Positions 25,331-34,215 of a stretch of DNA of 42,864 nt are shown in pieces; position 1 is the first letter of the stretch, and every line of letters begins with the position of its first letter. Location: positions 1 through 42,864 of the forward strand of contig NZ_ABXA01000024.1 of the NCBI RefSeq assembly GCF_000173355.1, read 5' to 3'. This DNA is from Anaerococcus hydrogenalis DSM 7454 (GTDB lineage: Bacteria; Bacillota; Clostridia; Tissierellales; Peptoniphilaceae). The notes under the pieces were generated by a model. It did not search any database. It was not told where the DNA came from and worked only from the letters and a program-made list of their open reading frames with translations. A program made the translations under genes and the position numbers.

Positions 25331-26025
25331 CACCAAGTCACACTCCTAGCAGGAATTTTTTCCTTATTTTCTTCAAAACTTCTAACTAAACCATTGTGGA
25401 TATTCATAATATAATCGCACATTTTTGAAATCTGAACATTGTGTGTAGCTATAATTACAGTTGAATTATAAATTTTATTTAGCTTTTCAATTAAAATTAA
25501 TACATCCTTAGCACTTTCATAGTCTAAAGCTCCTGTAGGCTCATCACATATCAAAAGTTTTGGTCTTTTAATAATTGCTCTTGCTATAGAAGTTCTTTGT
25601 GCTTGGCCTCCAGAAATTTCATTTGGATATTTATATATTTGATCTTCAAGAGATAAATTTTTTATTAATTCATCTATATCAATAGGATTATCAGATAAAT
25701 AAGCCCCAACTTCTATATTCTCTTTTACATTTAAGTCACTTATAAGATTATAAAATTGGAAAACAAATCCTAAATTCTTTCTTCTATACTTTTCCAAATC
25801 TTTTTTATTCATTTTATTTAAGTCATTTTCAAAAACCTTAACAAGTCCTTGATCAATTGTTTCAATACCACCTAAAATATTTAATAGTGTAGATTTTCCT
25901 GAACCAGATGGTCCAAGCAAACACAATATTTTTCCACTTTCTAGCTTTAAATCAATCCCATTTAGAGCGTTTATTTTCTCTTTACCAACACCATAAGATT
26001 TTTTTAAATTTTCAATATAGATCAT
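25330..26025 (-). CDS. MacB/LolD-type ABC transporter ATP-binding protein
   Basis: 231 aa. Walker A GPSGSGKSTLLNILGG (about residue 38), Q loop FVFQFYNLI, signature ISGGQAQRTSIARAI (about 140; the family usually has LSGGQQQR), Walker B LLICDEPTGALDYES (about 160), H loop IATHN. The DEPTGALD form marks the LolD/MacB subgroup. Short C-terminal tail ends IPARSVTW. SD AAGGAG before ATG 26025; the promoter TATAAT is on the minus strand within a palindromic ATATAATCATGATAT, a likely operator for a repressor not found nearby. Confidence 0.88.
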   Translation of the reverse strand: MIYIENLKKSYGVGKEKINALNGIDLKLESGKILCLLGPSGSGKSTLLNILGGIETIDQGLVKVFENDLNKMNKKDLEKYRRKNLGFVFQFYNLISDLNVKENIEVGAYLSDNPIDIDELIKNLSLEDQIYKYPNEISGGQAQRTSIARAIIKRPKLLICDEPTGALDYESAKDVLILIEKLNKIYNSTVIIATHNVQISKMCDYIMNIHNGLVRSFEENKEKIPARSVTW

Positions 26026-26123
26026 AGTTTGCTCCTTGATAATAGTTATCTATATCATGATTATATCACTATGAAATGTAAACTTAAATAGATTTTTATA
26101 TATTTTAAAAATTTTTTAAAATT

Positions 26124-27437
26124 TTATTTGTTCTTTATCAAATTTTTCCATATTAAAAATAAGCTAATTAAGCTTACAAGAATTTCTGAAATAGGATATG
26201 ATAGCCAAACACCATTTAATTTGAAACTTTTGGCCATTAATATCGCAACAGGTACTAGGACTATTGCCCCTCTCGATAAGGAAATTATCTGAGAAAGTTT
26301 TACCTTTTCTGTTGATGCAAAAAATGTTGATGTCACAATATTTATTCCTATGAAAGGACATGCTAAAAAATATAATACCATGCCCTGGATAGCGTATCCT
26401 TGTAAAATTATATTGCCTTCTTCGTTATAAAATGATGCAAATAAATCTCGTCCAAAATAAATTGTTATATAAATTATTAAGGATAAAAATATTTCTGTTA
26501 ACAAGCCATATTTTAAAATTTTTTCAAGTTTCTCTTTATCATTTTTTCCATAATAATGACTGATTATTGGTTGAATACCTTGAGATAAGCCTGTATAAAT
26601 TGCAATTACAACAAGCGAGATTACTGAAATTATTCCAAAGGCAGCAACTCCTAAATTCCCGGAAATTCCTAAAATCAACAGATTAAATACAAACATAACA
26701 ATCCCGGATGTTGCTTCTGTTATAAAAGCCGTAAATCCTTTTGATATAATTTCAAGAATACTTTCTAAATCCAATTTTATTTTCTCTAAATGAAATCCAT
26801 TTTTTCTTTTCAAAATATACGGCATAATTATAAGCATGCTTATAATGGGTGCAAGACCTGTCGCAAATATTGCTCCAAATATTCCCATATTAAGGGGAAA
26901 AATAAAAATATAATCTAATATTACATTTGAAATACTTCCACTTATCATGGCTATCATAGAAAGTCTAGGATTTTTATCATTTCTCACGAATGCCTGCATA
27001 ATATTATTTAATAAAAAAGCTGGCGCAAATAATAGCATTACTTTAAGGTAAGTATTAGTTATATCAAAAATATTATTATCGGCTCCCAAAAATATAACTA
27101 ATTTCTCTGAAAATAAAATGCCAATTATAAAAAATATTATTCCTGTAACTAATGCTAATAACAAAGCAGATGTGAATATTCTATTGGCTCTTTTTTCAGA
27201 ATTTCTGCTTTTACAAATTGCGTATTTTATTCCCCCGCCTATTCCATACATTAAACCAAGTCCATTTAATAAACAAAAAATAGGAAAAGCAATATTTAAG
27301 GCTGCAAGTCCATCTGCTCCAAGTTTAACAGATACAAAATATGTATCCATAAGTGTATAACAAGAAAAAGCTATTTGTCCAAAAATATTCAAAAATACAT
27401 ATTTGATAAAATCTCTAAAAAGATTTTTTTCTTCCAT
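26124..27437 (-). CDS. MATE-family multidrug/Na+ antiporter
   Basis: 437 aa, 12 predicted helices in two similar halves. MATE pumps expel cationic drugs or metabolites using Na+ or H+. N-terminal helix 1 carries the family pattern (FGQIAFSCYTLMDTYFVSVK, about 19-38) followed by LGADGLAALNIAFPIF; the second half repeats LGVAAFGIISVISLVV (about 255). QGIQPIISHYYG (about 283) is the conserved loop after helix 8. Closest in style to the MepA/DinF-like clostridial pumps. SD TTGGAGA before the ATG. A hairpin in the leader may regulate it. Confidence 0.9.
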   Translation of the reverse strand: MEEKNLFRDFIKYVFLNIFGQIAFSCYTLMDTYFVSVKLGADGLAALNIAFPIFCLLNGLGLMYGIGGGIKYAICKSRNSEKRANRIFTSALLLALVTGIIFFIIGILFSEKLVIFLGADNNIFDITNTYLKVMLLFAPAFLLNNIMQAFVRNDKNPRLSMIAMISGSISNVILDYIFIFPLNMGIFGAIFATGLAPIISMLIIMPYILKRKNGFHLEKIKLDLESILEIISKGFTAFITEATSGIVMFVFNLLILGISGNLGVAAFGIISVISLVVIAIYTGLSQGIQPIISHYYGKNDKEKLEKILKYGLLTEIFLSLIIYITIYFGRDLFASFYNEEGNIILQGYAIQGMVLYFLACPFIGINIVTSTFFASTEKVKLSQIISLSRGAIVLVPVAILMAKSFKLNGVWLSYPISEILVSLISLFLIWKNLIKNK

Positions 27438-27461
27438 AAAATCTCCAATCTAAAAATAAAA

Positions 27462-27518
27462 CACCCACCACAAATAGCCTTTGTGAATGGGTGCGTTTCA
27501 AACCATGATAAAATTATA
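27462..27518 (-). promoter_or_regulatory. MATE gene promoter with leader hairpin (possible attenuator)
   Basis: A TG-extended -10 box TATAAT (27513-27518, minus strand GGTATAAT) is followed about 20 bases later by a strong stem: CACCCA/TGGGTG and CACAAA/TTTGTG (27462-27474 with 27480-27493), then TTTTATTTTT. It looks like an intrinsic terminator placed between promoter and MATE start. It could also end the upstream thioesterase transcript. Confidence 0.5.
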
Positions 27519-27590
27519 CCACAATTTTAATCTTTAGTTTTTAAAAAAATTTTCTTAATATTTCTTATTTTTTATTCAATAACAATAAAT

Positions 27591-28067
27591 TTACATATTA
27601 TCTTTTACTTTAACAGCTATCATTTTAGCTTTTGCACGAACTTCTCCCTTTGCTGTCATCTCCATTTCAATTATTGCTTTTCTCTCACCAAGCTCAATTA
27701 ATTTTGATGATACTATAATTTCTTCATTCATTGGAGTTGGTTTTTTAAAGTCAACTTCAAGTCTTGCTGTAATAAATCTCTCTATTACCGTATTTTTATC
27801 AAGGTCCAAGCCTTTATTTTTGTGAGAAAAATAAGCTGCAGAAGCTGTTCCGTGACAATCAAAAATCATTGCAATCATTCCCCCAAATAAATTTTGAGGT
27901 ACTCCTCCTGTATACATTTTATCAGGAATAATTTTAGCAATTACACTTTTCCCATCTTCACTTGGATATGATTTTAAATGAAGTCCCATATCATTTTTTG
28001 GACCACAACCCCAGCAATATTGAAATCTTTCGCCATAGGTATCTTGAATACAAATATTTTCCTTCAT
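27591..28067 (-). CDS. PaaI-like hotdog-fold thioesterase
   Basis: 158 aa. Hotdog-fold thioesterases hydrolyse acyl-CoA; the substrate is unknown here. Features: an N-terminal CWGCGPKNDMGL (about 19-30; this CxxCG..N..GL block is common in the YbaW/PaaI-like 'domain of two-cysteine' subgroup), the nucleotide/active-site segment GGVPQNLFGGMIAMIFDCHG (about 54-73) with the acidic residue and glycine-rich turn, and the beta-strand block ARLEVDFKKPTPMNEEIIV. SD AGGAGA before ATG 28067. No operon partner is evident. Confidence 0.75.
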   Translation of the reverse strand: MKENICIQDTYGERFQYCWGCGPKNDMGLHLKSYPSEDGKSVIAKIIPDKMYTGGVPQNLFGGMIAMIFDCHGTASAAYFSHKNKGLDLDKNTVIERFITARLEVDFKKPTPMNEEIIVSSKLIELGERKAIIEMEMTAKGEVRAKAKMIAVKVKDNM

Positions 28068-28165
28068 ACATTTCTCCTATATATTAAATTAAGCTATTAG
28101 TTTTATACCCACATAGGTCCTCTTATTAAATGATTTAAAAAAGATAAATATAAAAAATTCAATAT

Positions 28166-28204
28166 AAAAAAGTTTTGATATTAAATATACTAAAACTTTT
28201 TTAA
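28166..28204 (-). terminator. Terminator of gldA
   Basis: Arms AAAAAAGTTTT (28166-28176) and AAAACTTTTTT with an AT-rich loop; T run follows on the minus strand. Confidence 0.65.
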
Positions 28205-28207
28205 AAT

Positions 28208-29302
28208 CTATTTTCCTAAGACAGCTTTTCCCATAGCATCTGTTGCAATTATTGCAGCATATAATTCATCAGGGGTAACATCTCCTGCAAGATTATGAAT
28301 TGTTTCTCCTTCTACACAAGCATTTCTTGCTATAGTTTTAATTTCTTCGTCTTTACTTACTCCAAGTTCTTCCAATGTTACAGGAAGTCCAACTTCTAAG
28401 CAAAATCCTTGTGCATCTTCAAATTCTTCTTTTGGAACCCCTTCCAAAACTAATTGAACCAAAGTACCAAAGGCTACACATGAACCATGATATGCTTCGT
28501 GTCCACCTAATGATGTTAAACCATTGTAAAATGAGTGTGCTGCTGCGCAGTTTACATTATCGGCCCCTACTCCAGACATATAAGTGTTTGCTTCAATAAT
28601 TGCATCCAAAGCTGGTGTTACAACATTATTTTCACATGCTTTTATAGCTTGTGATCCATATGCTCTTAAAGTTTCGTAACATAATTTTGCAATTGCAAGT
28701 CCTGTTCTTGTAATTCCTGTCCCTTCCAAGCTTGGTGATTCCGTTCTTATAGATGCTCTTCCTTCAAAATAAGTTCCCAAAGCATCACCCATTCCTGCTA
28801 TTAAAAATTTAACTGGTGCGTTTGCTATAACTTGGCTATCAACCAAAACTGCATCAGGATTTGTTGGATAGAATAAATAAGAATCAAAAGATCCATCATC
28901 ATTATAGATTACAGAAAGTCCAGTACAAGGAGCATCTGTAGCAACTACTGTTGGAACTATTACTATATGTTTATTTGCATAATAAGCTGTAGCCTTTGCA
29001 GTATCAACTGCAGATCCACCACCAACTGCAACAACTGTATCGATTTTATCATCTTCGACGATTTTTTTCATTTTTTCAATCTCGCCCTTACTAGAAATTC
29101 CACCAAAAATTTCATAGCGTCTAAAGTCATCTAATCCTTCGAAAGATTTTTCTATCTTATCATGACAAGATTTATACCCACTATTAGAACAAATAAATAA
29201 CCATCTTTTTCCCATATATTCCATTTCTTCGTGGAATTTTAACAAGGCATCCTTACCTTGTACATACTTTAGTGGTTCGCGCATGGCTCTTAATAATTTC
29301 AT
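28208..29302 (-). CDS. gldA: Glycerol dehydrogenase (iron-containing alcohol dehydrogenase family)
   Basis: 364 aa, standard GldA length. NAD-dependent oxidation of glycerol to dihydroxyacetone. NAD-binding GGGSAVDTAKATAYY (about residue 93) and PTVVATDAPCTGLSVIYN (about 117) are typical. Metal ligands are in the expected places: Asp in GMGDALGTYFEGRA (about 170), His in AAAHSFYNGL (about 254) and His in GGHEAYHGSCVAFG (about 271). SD AGGAGAAA precedes the ATG at 29302. The promoter is TTGTTA-17-TATAAT on the minus strand (29344-29372). No dihydroxyacetone kinase is nearby. Confidence 0.95.
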   Translation of the reverse strand: MKLLRAMREPLKYVQGKDALLKFHEEMEYMGKRWLFICSNSGYKSCHDKIEKSFEGLDDFRRYEIFGGISSKGEIEKMKKIVEDDKIDTVVAVGGGSAVDTAKATAYYANKHIVIVPTVVATDAPCTGLSVIYNDDGSFDSYLFYPTNPDAVLVDSQVIANAPVKFLIAGMGDALGTYFEGRASIRTESPSLEGTGITRTGLAIAKLCYETLRAYGSQAIKACENNVVTPALDAIIEANTYMSGVGADNVNCAAAHSFYNGLTSLGGHEAYHGSCVAFGTLVQLVLEGVPKEEFEDAQGFCLEVGLPVTLEELGVSKDEEIKTIARNACVEGETIHNLAGDVTPDELYAAIIATDAMGKAVLGK

Positions 29303-29343
29303 AAATTTCTCCTTTTAAATTTTTTATTTCCCTTTACACTTAT

Positions 29344-29372
29344 ATTATATACTTATGTGTATTTTTTAACAA
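29344..29372 (-). promoter_or_regulatory. Promoter of gldA
   Basis: Minus-strand TTGTTA (29367-29372), 17-base spacer, TATAAT (29344-29349). Confidence 0.65.
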
Positions 29373-29462
29373 GTAAATTATATTTGAAAAAGATTTTTAA
29401 TAAAAATATATCATGATTCGAAAATATGAAATAATTTTAATTATAAAATTTTCCAATAAATT

Positions 29463-30146
29463 TTAATAAAATAATATTTGAAGACCCATTACGATTATCC
29501 ATATATAAGAGCATGTTTTTGGTATCATTAGCATACCAATTTTGGGATATTTTTTACTAAATAAGGTTACTGGTAAATAACAAGCAAATGAAATAATTAT
29601 TGCCCAAACCATCCTGTGCATCCTCAAACCATATATATTTCCAGATATAGTATAGAGGATTATTATTCCAAGTCCAGAAATTAAAAATATTGAGTTTCTA
29701 ATTATAGAAAGAGTCTTATTTTCATTTCCACTGGTCCAATTATTTTGGGGCAATAAACAAATAAATATCCTAATAAGTGCGCTAATCCAAATTAAAATTT
29801 CTATTATAGTTGGAGCTTTTAAATTTTTAAAAGTTTCTTTCCATATATATAAGAGCAAAATATAAAATATTGTCATTGTGATAGATGAAACTTGGAGACC
29901 AAAGCCCATTTGTTTTTTGATTTTTTCATTTATGCCAAATAAGGATTTTTTTACCCTTGGAATAAGGTGAAAGGCATCCCCAAAACATAGGATAAGAGTT
30001 AAAATCCCATATAGGATAAATAATTTTTCACCCTTTGAAAATATAAAAAATAAAATCCCTCCAATTAGGTCAAAAATTAAGTATCCTATATCGAAAATCA
30101 CTTCAAATATATCAAAAATTTTCATTTTATATTTTTTTTCTTCCAT
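29463..30146 (-). CDS. Uncharacterised 7-helix membrane protein (MarR operon)
   Basis: 227 aa, about seven hydrophobic segments. It has a conserved-looking GDAFHLIPRV at about residue 51, KKQMGFGLQVSSITMTIFY, a central LIWISALIRIFICLLPQNNW and a C-terminal pair of helices. I recognise the style of a conserved clostridial membrane protein but cannot assign a function. It starts 2 bases after the stop of the 138-aa membrane protein and has its own SD (AAAGGAGAG). Both follow the MarR-type regulator on one transcript. Confidence 0.7.
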   Translation of the reverse strand: MEEKKYKMKIFDIFEVIFDIGYLIFDLIGGILFFIFSKGEKLFILYGILTLILCFGDAFHLIPRVKKSLFGINEKIKKQMGFGLQVSSITMTIFYILLLYIWKETFKNLKAPTIIEILIWISALIRIFICLLPQNNWTSGNENKTLSIIRNSIFLISGLGIIILYTISGNIYGLRMHRMVWAIIISFACYLPVTLFSKKYPKIGMLMIPKTCSYIWIIVMGLQILFY

Positions 30147-30148
30147 TT

Positions 30149-30565
30149 TTATCTCTCCTTTATTATTGAAAAATAATTTTTTATAAAAATAAGTCCTGCA
30201 AAATCCAAGGCAAGGCCAAGACCAGTATAGAAAAATCCAATGAAATAATCCGGTAAAAATTTCATTGACCTAAGTCCTATACCTCCTCCCATCATAAAGG
30301 CCATTATTAAATAAGATTTTTTATCAAAAAATTTCCAAAAATATATTCTTCCCTTATAAGCCAATATCCTCTTTGTATGTTTTTTAGTCATCTTATAAAA
30401 CATAAATCCAAATAAAATAAATATAATAAGGGAAAAAATATATAAATTAAATTTTTTATCAATTGTAAAAAATGAAATTATCCCGAGTCTTGCAACATTA
30501 AATCCAGCTATTAACCAAACAAGACCTGCAATAATTAGTAAGCTTTTACTTTTAACCTTAAACAT
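30149..30565 (-). CDS. Uncharacterised 4-helix membrane protein (MarR operon)
   Basis: 138 aa from ATG 30565, chosen because TAGGAGATTCT precedes it; longer starts would overlap the MarR gene. Four hydrophobic segments: LLIIAGLVWLIAGFNVARLG (about 8-27), an Ile/Phe-rich helix (about 38-55), then after a basic loop (KMTKKHTKRILAYKGRIYFW) two glycine-rich helices with IMAFMMGGGIGLRS and FIGFFYTGLGLALDFAGLIF. Conserved clostridial type, no known activity. 8 bases after the MarR stop, 2 bases before the next gene. Confidence 0.7.
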   Translation of the reverse strand: MFKVKSKSLLIIAGLVWLIAGFNVARLGIISFFTIDKKFNLYIFSLIIFILFGFMFYKMTKKHTKRILAYKGRIYFWKFFDKKSYLIMAFMMGGGIGLRSMKFLPDYFIGFFYTGLGLALDFAGLIFIKNYFSIIKER

Positions 30566-30573
30566 AGAATCTC

Positions 30574-30999
30574 CTAGCTTTTTAAATGAAAATCTGCATT
30601 TTTGCAAATCTTATCAAAAACTTTTTTAAAAATCACCATATCATCTTCACTTATTCCTTCAAATAAATCTTCTATAAATTGCTCTTGTATTTTCTTGCCA
30701 TTTTTAATTATTATATTTGCTTTTTCTAAAAGAAAAATTTCATAGTATTTTTTGTTTTCTTTGTTTTGTTTTTTAATAATCAATTTTTTATTTTCCAAAT
30801 TTTTTAATGATGTAGAAACATGTGATTTGGTAGATTTTCTAATTCTTACAATATCGCTTGCTGTATTATATTTTGGATTATTATATAAAAACATTAAAAT
30901 ATCATATTCCAATTGGGTTAGTTTATATTGTTGGCAAATTGAACTCGTTAATTTTTCATAATAATTTGTAATATTTTTATGCTGATCCCAAAAATGCAT
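30574..30999 (-). CDS. MarR-family transcriptional regulator
   Basis: 141 aa. Winged-helix repressor: helices LTQLEYDILMFLYNN (about 28-42), recognition helix region TASDIVRIRKSTKSHVSTSLKNLENKKL (start about 47, split here across the motif), wing KQNKENKKYYEIFLLEKANI, C-terminal dimer helix. First gene of an operon with two uncharacterised membrane proteins, so it probably regulates them. A near-perfect palindrome (31013-31030) lies between its -10 box and its SD and should be its own operator. SD AGGAGGATTAT precedes ATG 30999. Confidence 0.9.
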   Translation of the reverse strand: MHFWDQHKNITNYYEKLTSSICQQYKLTQLEYDILMFLYNNPKYNTASDIVRIRKSTKSHVSTSLKNLENKKLIIKKQNKENKKYYEIFLLEKANIIIKNGKKIQEQFIEDLFEGISEDDMVIFKKVFDKICKNADFHLKS

Positions 31000-31856
31000 A
31001 TAATCCTCCTTTTAGTTCTATTTAGAACTATATTACCTTCATATAAATTTTTGTCAATTAAAAAAGCGAAAGAAATTCTTTCGCTCAAATTATTTTTCTT
31101 ATTTTTATTATAAACAAACCTACATTTAGGAAAATTAGAACATCCTATAAATTTTCCATATTTCCCTTCTTTTTCAACTAATTTTCCTCCACATCTTGGA
31201 CATATTTTCTTTTCTACTTTTTCCTTATTTTCTTTTTTTAGCTTTTTTATATCCCTAGTGTGAGAAAAATCTGATTGGTATGACTTATTTTCTTTAATTA
31301 AGATTTCAATCTTATCCAAGTCTTCTTTTTTTAGAATTTCATCTTTGGATAAGTCTTTTATTAAATCACTCACTTTTGAAATTTTACATATTTTTGCTTT
31401 TTTCACTTCAATTGAATCTAGATTTGCCTCTGCTGAAAAGGCTATTATTGAGAAATACTTCATATTTGGATAAGAATTTTTTAAAATATTTTCAACAGCT
31501 TTTATGTGACCATAATTTTGTAAAACTGGATTCATAAAATAATTTTTCTGATTTGATAAATATTGTACCCAATCCTTGGAAAATTCTTTACCATATATTT
31601 TTCCCTTGTATCCCTTTGTCTCTATACAAAAAATTCCATAAGTTGAAATAATCAAATGATCAATTTGGCTAGTTTTTGTATGATTAGATGTATTTTTTAA
31701 TTTTATGTCATGTATTTTTCTGTATTTATTTTTATCAAGATCTTTAACATTTAAGGCAAGAGCCAACTCCCCTATATCGCCTTTAAATTTCGACTTAAAA
31801 ACCGTAACAAGTAAGACTGAAAAAATAAAAAATCCAAGTGAAATATTAAGTTCCAT
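30948..31856 (-). CDS. NERD-domain protein with topoisomerase-type zinc finger; C-terminus probably misread
   Basis: 302 aa as sequenced. One N-terminal membrane helix (residues 4-20), then a NERD (nuclease-related) domain, about 25-140, with GDIGELALAL, TSQIDHLIISTYGIFCIETK (the D and ExK of the nuclease fold are visible) and GKIYG. A basic linker and a C4 zinc finger CPRCGGKL ... GCSNFPKCRF (about 219-246), as in topoisomerase I C-termini, follow. The last ~45 residues run through the operon terminator and into the MarR gene. One more base in the T5 run at 31093-31097 would give a stop right after NKNKKK, near 31090, the likely true end. Function (DNA or RNA processing) is inferred only from domains. 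SD GGAGAAA before ATG 31856; last gene of the opuC-type operon. Confidence 0.75.
   Translation of the reverse strand: MELNISLGFFIFSVLLVTVFKSKFKGDIGELALALNVKDLDKNKYRKIHDIKLKNTSNHTKTSQIDHLIISTYGIFCIETKGYKGKIYGKEFSKDWVQYLSNQKNYFMNPVLQNYGHIKAVENILKNSYPNMKYFSIIAFSAEANLDSIEVKKAKICKISKVSDLIKDLSKDEILKKEDLDKIEILIKENKSYQSDFSHTRDIKKLKKENKEKVEKKICPRCGGKLVEKEGKYGKFIGCSNFPKCRFVYNKNKKNNLSERISFAFLIDKNLYEGNIVLNRTKRRIICIFGISIKILQIIMKN
31013..31030. promoter_or_regulatory. Probable MarR operator
   Basis: TAGTTCTA-TT-TAGAACTA, 8-base perfect arms. It sits directly downstream of the -10 box of the MarR promoter, covering the transcription start. Confidence 0.75.
31030..31057 (-). promoter_or_regulatory. Promoter of the MarR operon
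   Basis: Minus-strand TTGACA (31052-31057), 16-base spacer, TAATAT (31030-31035). The -10 touches the MarR palindrome. Confidence 0.7.
31060..31086 (-). terminator. Terminator of the opuC/NERD operon
   Basis: AGCGAAAGAA (31065-31074) is perfectly complementary to TTCTTTCGCT (31076-31085); on the minus strand T5-6 follows. The hairpin falls inside the extended NERD reading frame, indicating that frame has lost its true stop. Confidence 0.8.
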
Positions 31857-31873
31857 AAATTTCTCCTAAAATA

Positions 31874-33388
31874 TTACTTTATTAAATTCTTATCCTTTAA
31901 ATATTCTCTTGCCACATCTTTTGCTGACTTTCCCTCAACATCTACAAGGTAGTTCATCTTTGTCATCTCCTCTGAAGTGATTTTTCCAGAAAGTTTTTCC
32001 AAAATTTCCTTCAATTCTGGGTGATTTTTTATTGTTTCTTCTCTTAAAAGAGGAGCCGCTTGATAAGGCGGGAATAAATTTTTGTCATCTTCTAATACCC
32101 TTAATTTGTTAGTGATAATTTGACTGTCGGTTGAATATACGTCTGTTAAATTAATTGATCCATTAGAAATTGCTGTATATCTTAGGGAAGGCTCCATTGT
32201 TTTTACATCAAAATTTAAACCATACAAAGATTTTAAGCCCTTATTTCCATCTTCTCTGTCATTAAATTCTAAAGTAAAGCCAGCAATAACATTATTTTCT
32301 ACCTTTTTTAAATCAGAAATTTTTTCTATATTGTTTTCTTTTGCATAATCTTCCTTTATAGCTAAGGCATAAGTGTTTTGAAATTTGCTAGGCTTTAAAT
32401 ATACTAATTTATCTTGGTCATATATCTTATCTCTCGCTTTTTTATAAACTTTTTCAGGATTATTGGATATTTTACCCACATCTTCTTTTAATAAAGAATT
32501 AGTGATTGTACCAGTAAATTCTGGATACATATCTATACTTCCGTTTTTCAAAGCCTCATACAAAAAGCTAGTCTTTCCAAAATTCGCCTTAACTTCTACC
32601 TTAATATCAGAATTTTCTTCAATCAATTCTTTGTACATATTAATTAAAATTTCTGGTTCAGCTCCTAATTTTCCTGCAATTGTGAGCTTATTATCTTTTT
32701 CACCAAAGGAAAACAAGCTCATTATCGTAATAATTATAGTAGCAATTAAGGACATCAAAATATTTATTGGCTTTTTATTTACTAATGATTTAATTAAAGA
32801 TCCAAATAAAATTGCAAGTAAAGCTGAAGAAATAGCTCCTATTAGAATTAGGGCTGAATCATTCCTATCAATTCCTAAAAGAATAAAAGATCCAAGTCCT
32901 CCTGCTCCAACTAGGGCAGCAAGAGTAGCTGTTCCAATTATCATTATGGCAGAAGTTCTAACTCCTGACATAATTATTGGCATGGCCAAACTCAACTTGT
33001 ATTTTTTTAACTTTTCCCATCTTGTCATCCCAAAGGCTGTTGCTGCTTCTTCAAGTGAAGGGTCAATTTCAGAAAACCCTGTAATTGTCGCTTGATATAT
33101 TGGGAAAAGTGCATAGATTACAAGGGCTGTAATTGCAGGAACTTTTCCAATTCCCATAAATGGAATAAAAAGACCTAGTAGGGCCAAGGAAGGTATTGTT
33201 TGAAAAACTCCCGTAATTTGTAAAATCCACTCATTCAATTTTTTTCTATGAGATAAAAAAATAGCTAGAGGTACTGCAATTAAAATAGATATTATTAGGG
33301 AAATCATAGAAATTTGTAAATGTTCAAATAAGGCCTCAAGCCAGTCTGATTTTCTTTCAATAAAGGTATTAACTAAATTGTTCATCAT
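31874..33388 (-). CDS. Compatible-solute ABC importer: fused permease and substrate-binding protein (OpuC/OpuB type)
   Basis: 504 aa. The N-terminal part (about 1-215) is a six-helix permease with the EAA loop [20 protein letters not shown] (about 117) that docks the ATPase. The C-terminal part (about 228-500) is a periplasmic-type binding protein on the outside face, starting [20 protein letters not shown], with [15 protein letters not shown] typical of glycine betaine/choline/carnitine binders of the OpuC/ProX class. Such fusions are common in Gram-positive osmoprotectant systems. Overlaps the ATPase gene by 20 bases. Exact ligand (betaine, carnitine, choline) not decidable. Confidence 0.9.
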   Translation of the reverse strand: MMNNLVNTFIERKSDWLEALFEHLQISMISLIISILIAVPLAIFLSHRKKLNEWILQITGVFQTIPSLALLGLFIPFMGIGKVPAITALVIYALFPIYQATITGFSEIDPSLEEAATAFGMTRWEKLKKYKLSLAMPIIMSGVRTSAIMIIGTATLAALVGAGGLGSFILLGIDRNDSALILIGAISSALLAILFGSLIKSLVNKKPINILMSLIATIIITIMSLFSFGEKDNKLTIAGKLGAEPEILINMYKELIEENSDIKVEVKANFGKTSFLYEALKNGSIDMYPEFTGTITNSLLKEDVGKISNNPEKVYKKARDKIYDQDKLVYLKPSKFQNTYALAIKEDYAKENNIEKISDLKKVENNVIAGFTLEFNDREDGNKGLKSLYGLNFDVKTMEPSLRYTAISNGSINLTDVYSTDSQIITNKLRVLEDDKNLFPPYQAAPLLREETIKNHPELKEILEKLSGKITSEEMTKMNYLVDVEGKSAKDVAREYLKDKNLIK

Positions 33389-34118
33389 TTATCCTTTTTT
33401 CATTATCAAAAAATTCACTAACAAAATTATTTTCTGGATTATTAATTATCTCTGATGGGCTTGCAATTTGAATAACCTTTCCATCCTTCATCACACAAAT
33501 CCTATCAGCAAGTTTTAGGGCTTCATCCATATCGTGAGTTACAAAAACTGTTGTAATTTTAAAATCATCATGGATTTTTTTAATCAAATCTTGAAGACTG
33601 GTTTTGCTGATTGGATCTAAGGCAGAAAAAGGCTCATCCATTAATAATACTTTTGGACTTGCAGCAATTGCTCTTAAAATTCCTATTCTTTGTTTTTCAC
33701 CACCAGATAGATCTTCTGGAAGTCTATTTTTGTAATCTTTTGGGTCTAAATCTACACTTTTCAAAAGCCTATCTACAGTTTCTTTTATTTTCTTCTTATC
33801 CATCTTTTTCATCTCTGGAATAAGAGAAATATTTTCTCCAACTGTCATATTAGGAAAAAGGGCAATTTGTTGGAGAACATAGCCCATGTCAAGCCTTAGA
33901 TCTCTTAAAGGATAATCTTTTAATCTTTTTTCATTAAAGTATATATCCCCCTCATTTTGTTCTATTAACCTATTTATCAGTTTTAAAGTAGTTGTTTTCC
34001 CACTGCCACTGGGACCAACGATTACAAAAAATTCTCCTTCTTTTATTTCAAAATTTAAATTATCTAATACCTTAACATTTCCTGTATAAGACATAGATAC
34101 ATTTTCATATTTTATCAA
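33369..34118 (-). CDS. Compatible-solute ABC importer ATP-binding protein (OpuCA/ProV type, short form)
   Basis: 249 aa. Walker [18 protein letters not shown] (about 36), Q loop [15 protein letters not shown], signature [14 protein letters not shown] (about 139), Walker [13 protein letters not shown] (about 160), H loop [17 protein letters not shown], typical of the betaine/carnitine group. It ends right after the ATPase domain: the C-terminal CBS pair that senses ionic strength in OpuA/OpuCA is absent. The start is TTG at 34118 (SD AAAGGTGA, 4 bases away); no better ATG is available. First gene of the operon, with the fused permease and NERD gene downstream. Confidence 0.9.
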   Translation of the reverse strand: MIKYENVSMSYTGNVKVLDNLNFEIKEGEFFVIVGPSGSGKTTTLKLINRLIEQNEGDIYFNEKRLKDYPLRDLRLDMGYVLQQIALFPNMTVGENISLIPEMKKMDKKKIKETVDRLLKSVDLDPKDYKNRLPEDLSGGEKQRIGILRAIAASPKVLLMDEPFSALDPISKTSLQDLIKKIHDDFKITTVFVTHDMDEALKLADRICVMKDGKVIQIASPSEIINNPENNFVSEFFDNEKRINDEQFS

Positions 34119-34215
34119 TTTATCACCTTTCTTTTTATTAATTTTTATAAAATATATAATTTACGATAATTAATTTATACCCATAAATAGCTTATTATAA
34201 ATAAAGTTTCAATTA

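Noticed and set aside
32463-33095. 210-codon plus-strand ORF inside the osmolyte permease-binder gene
   Set aside because: Mirror frame of a well-conserved minus-strand gene; composition is not protein-like and it lacks an SD.
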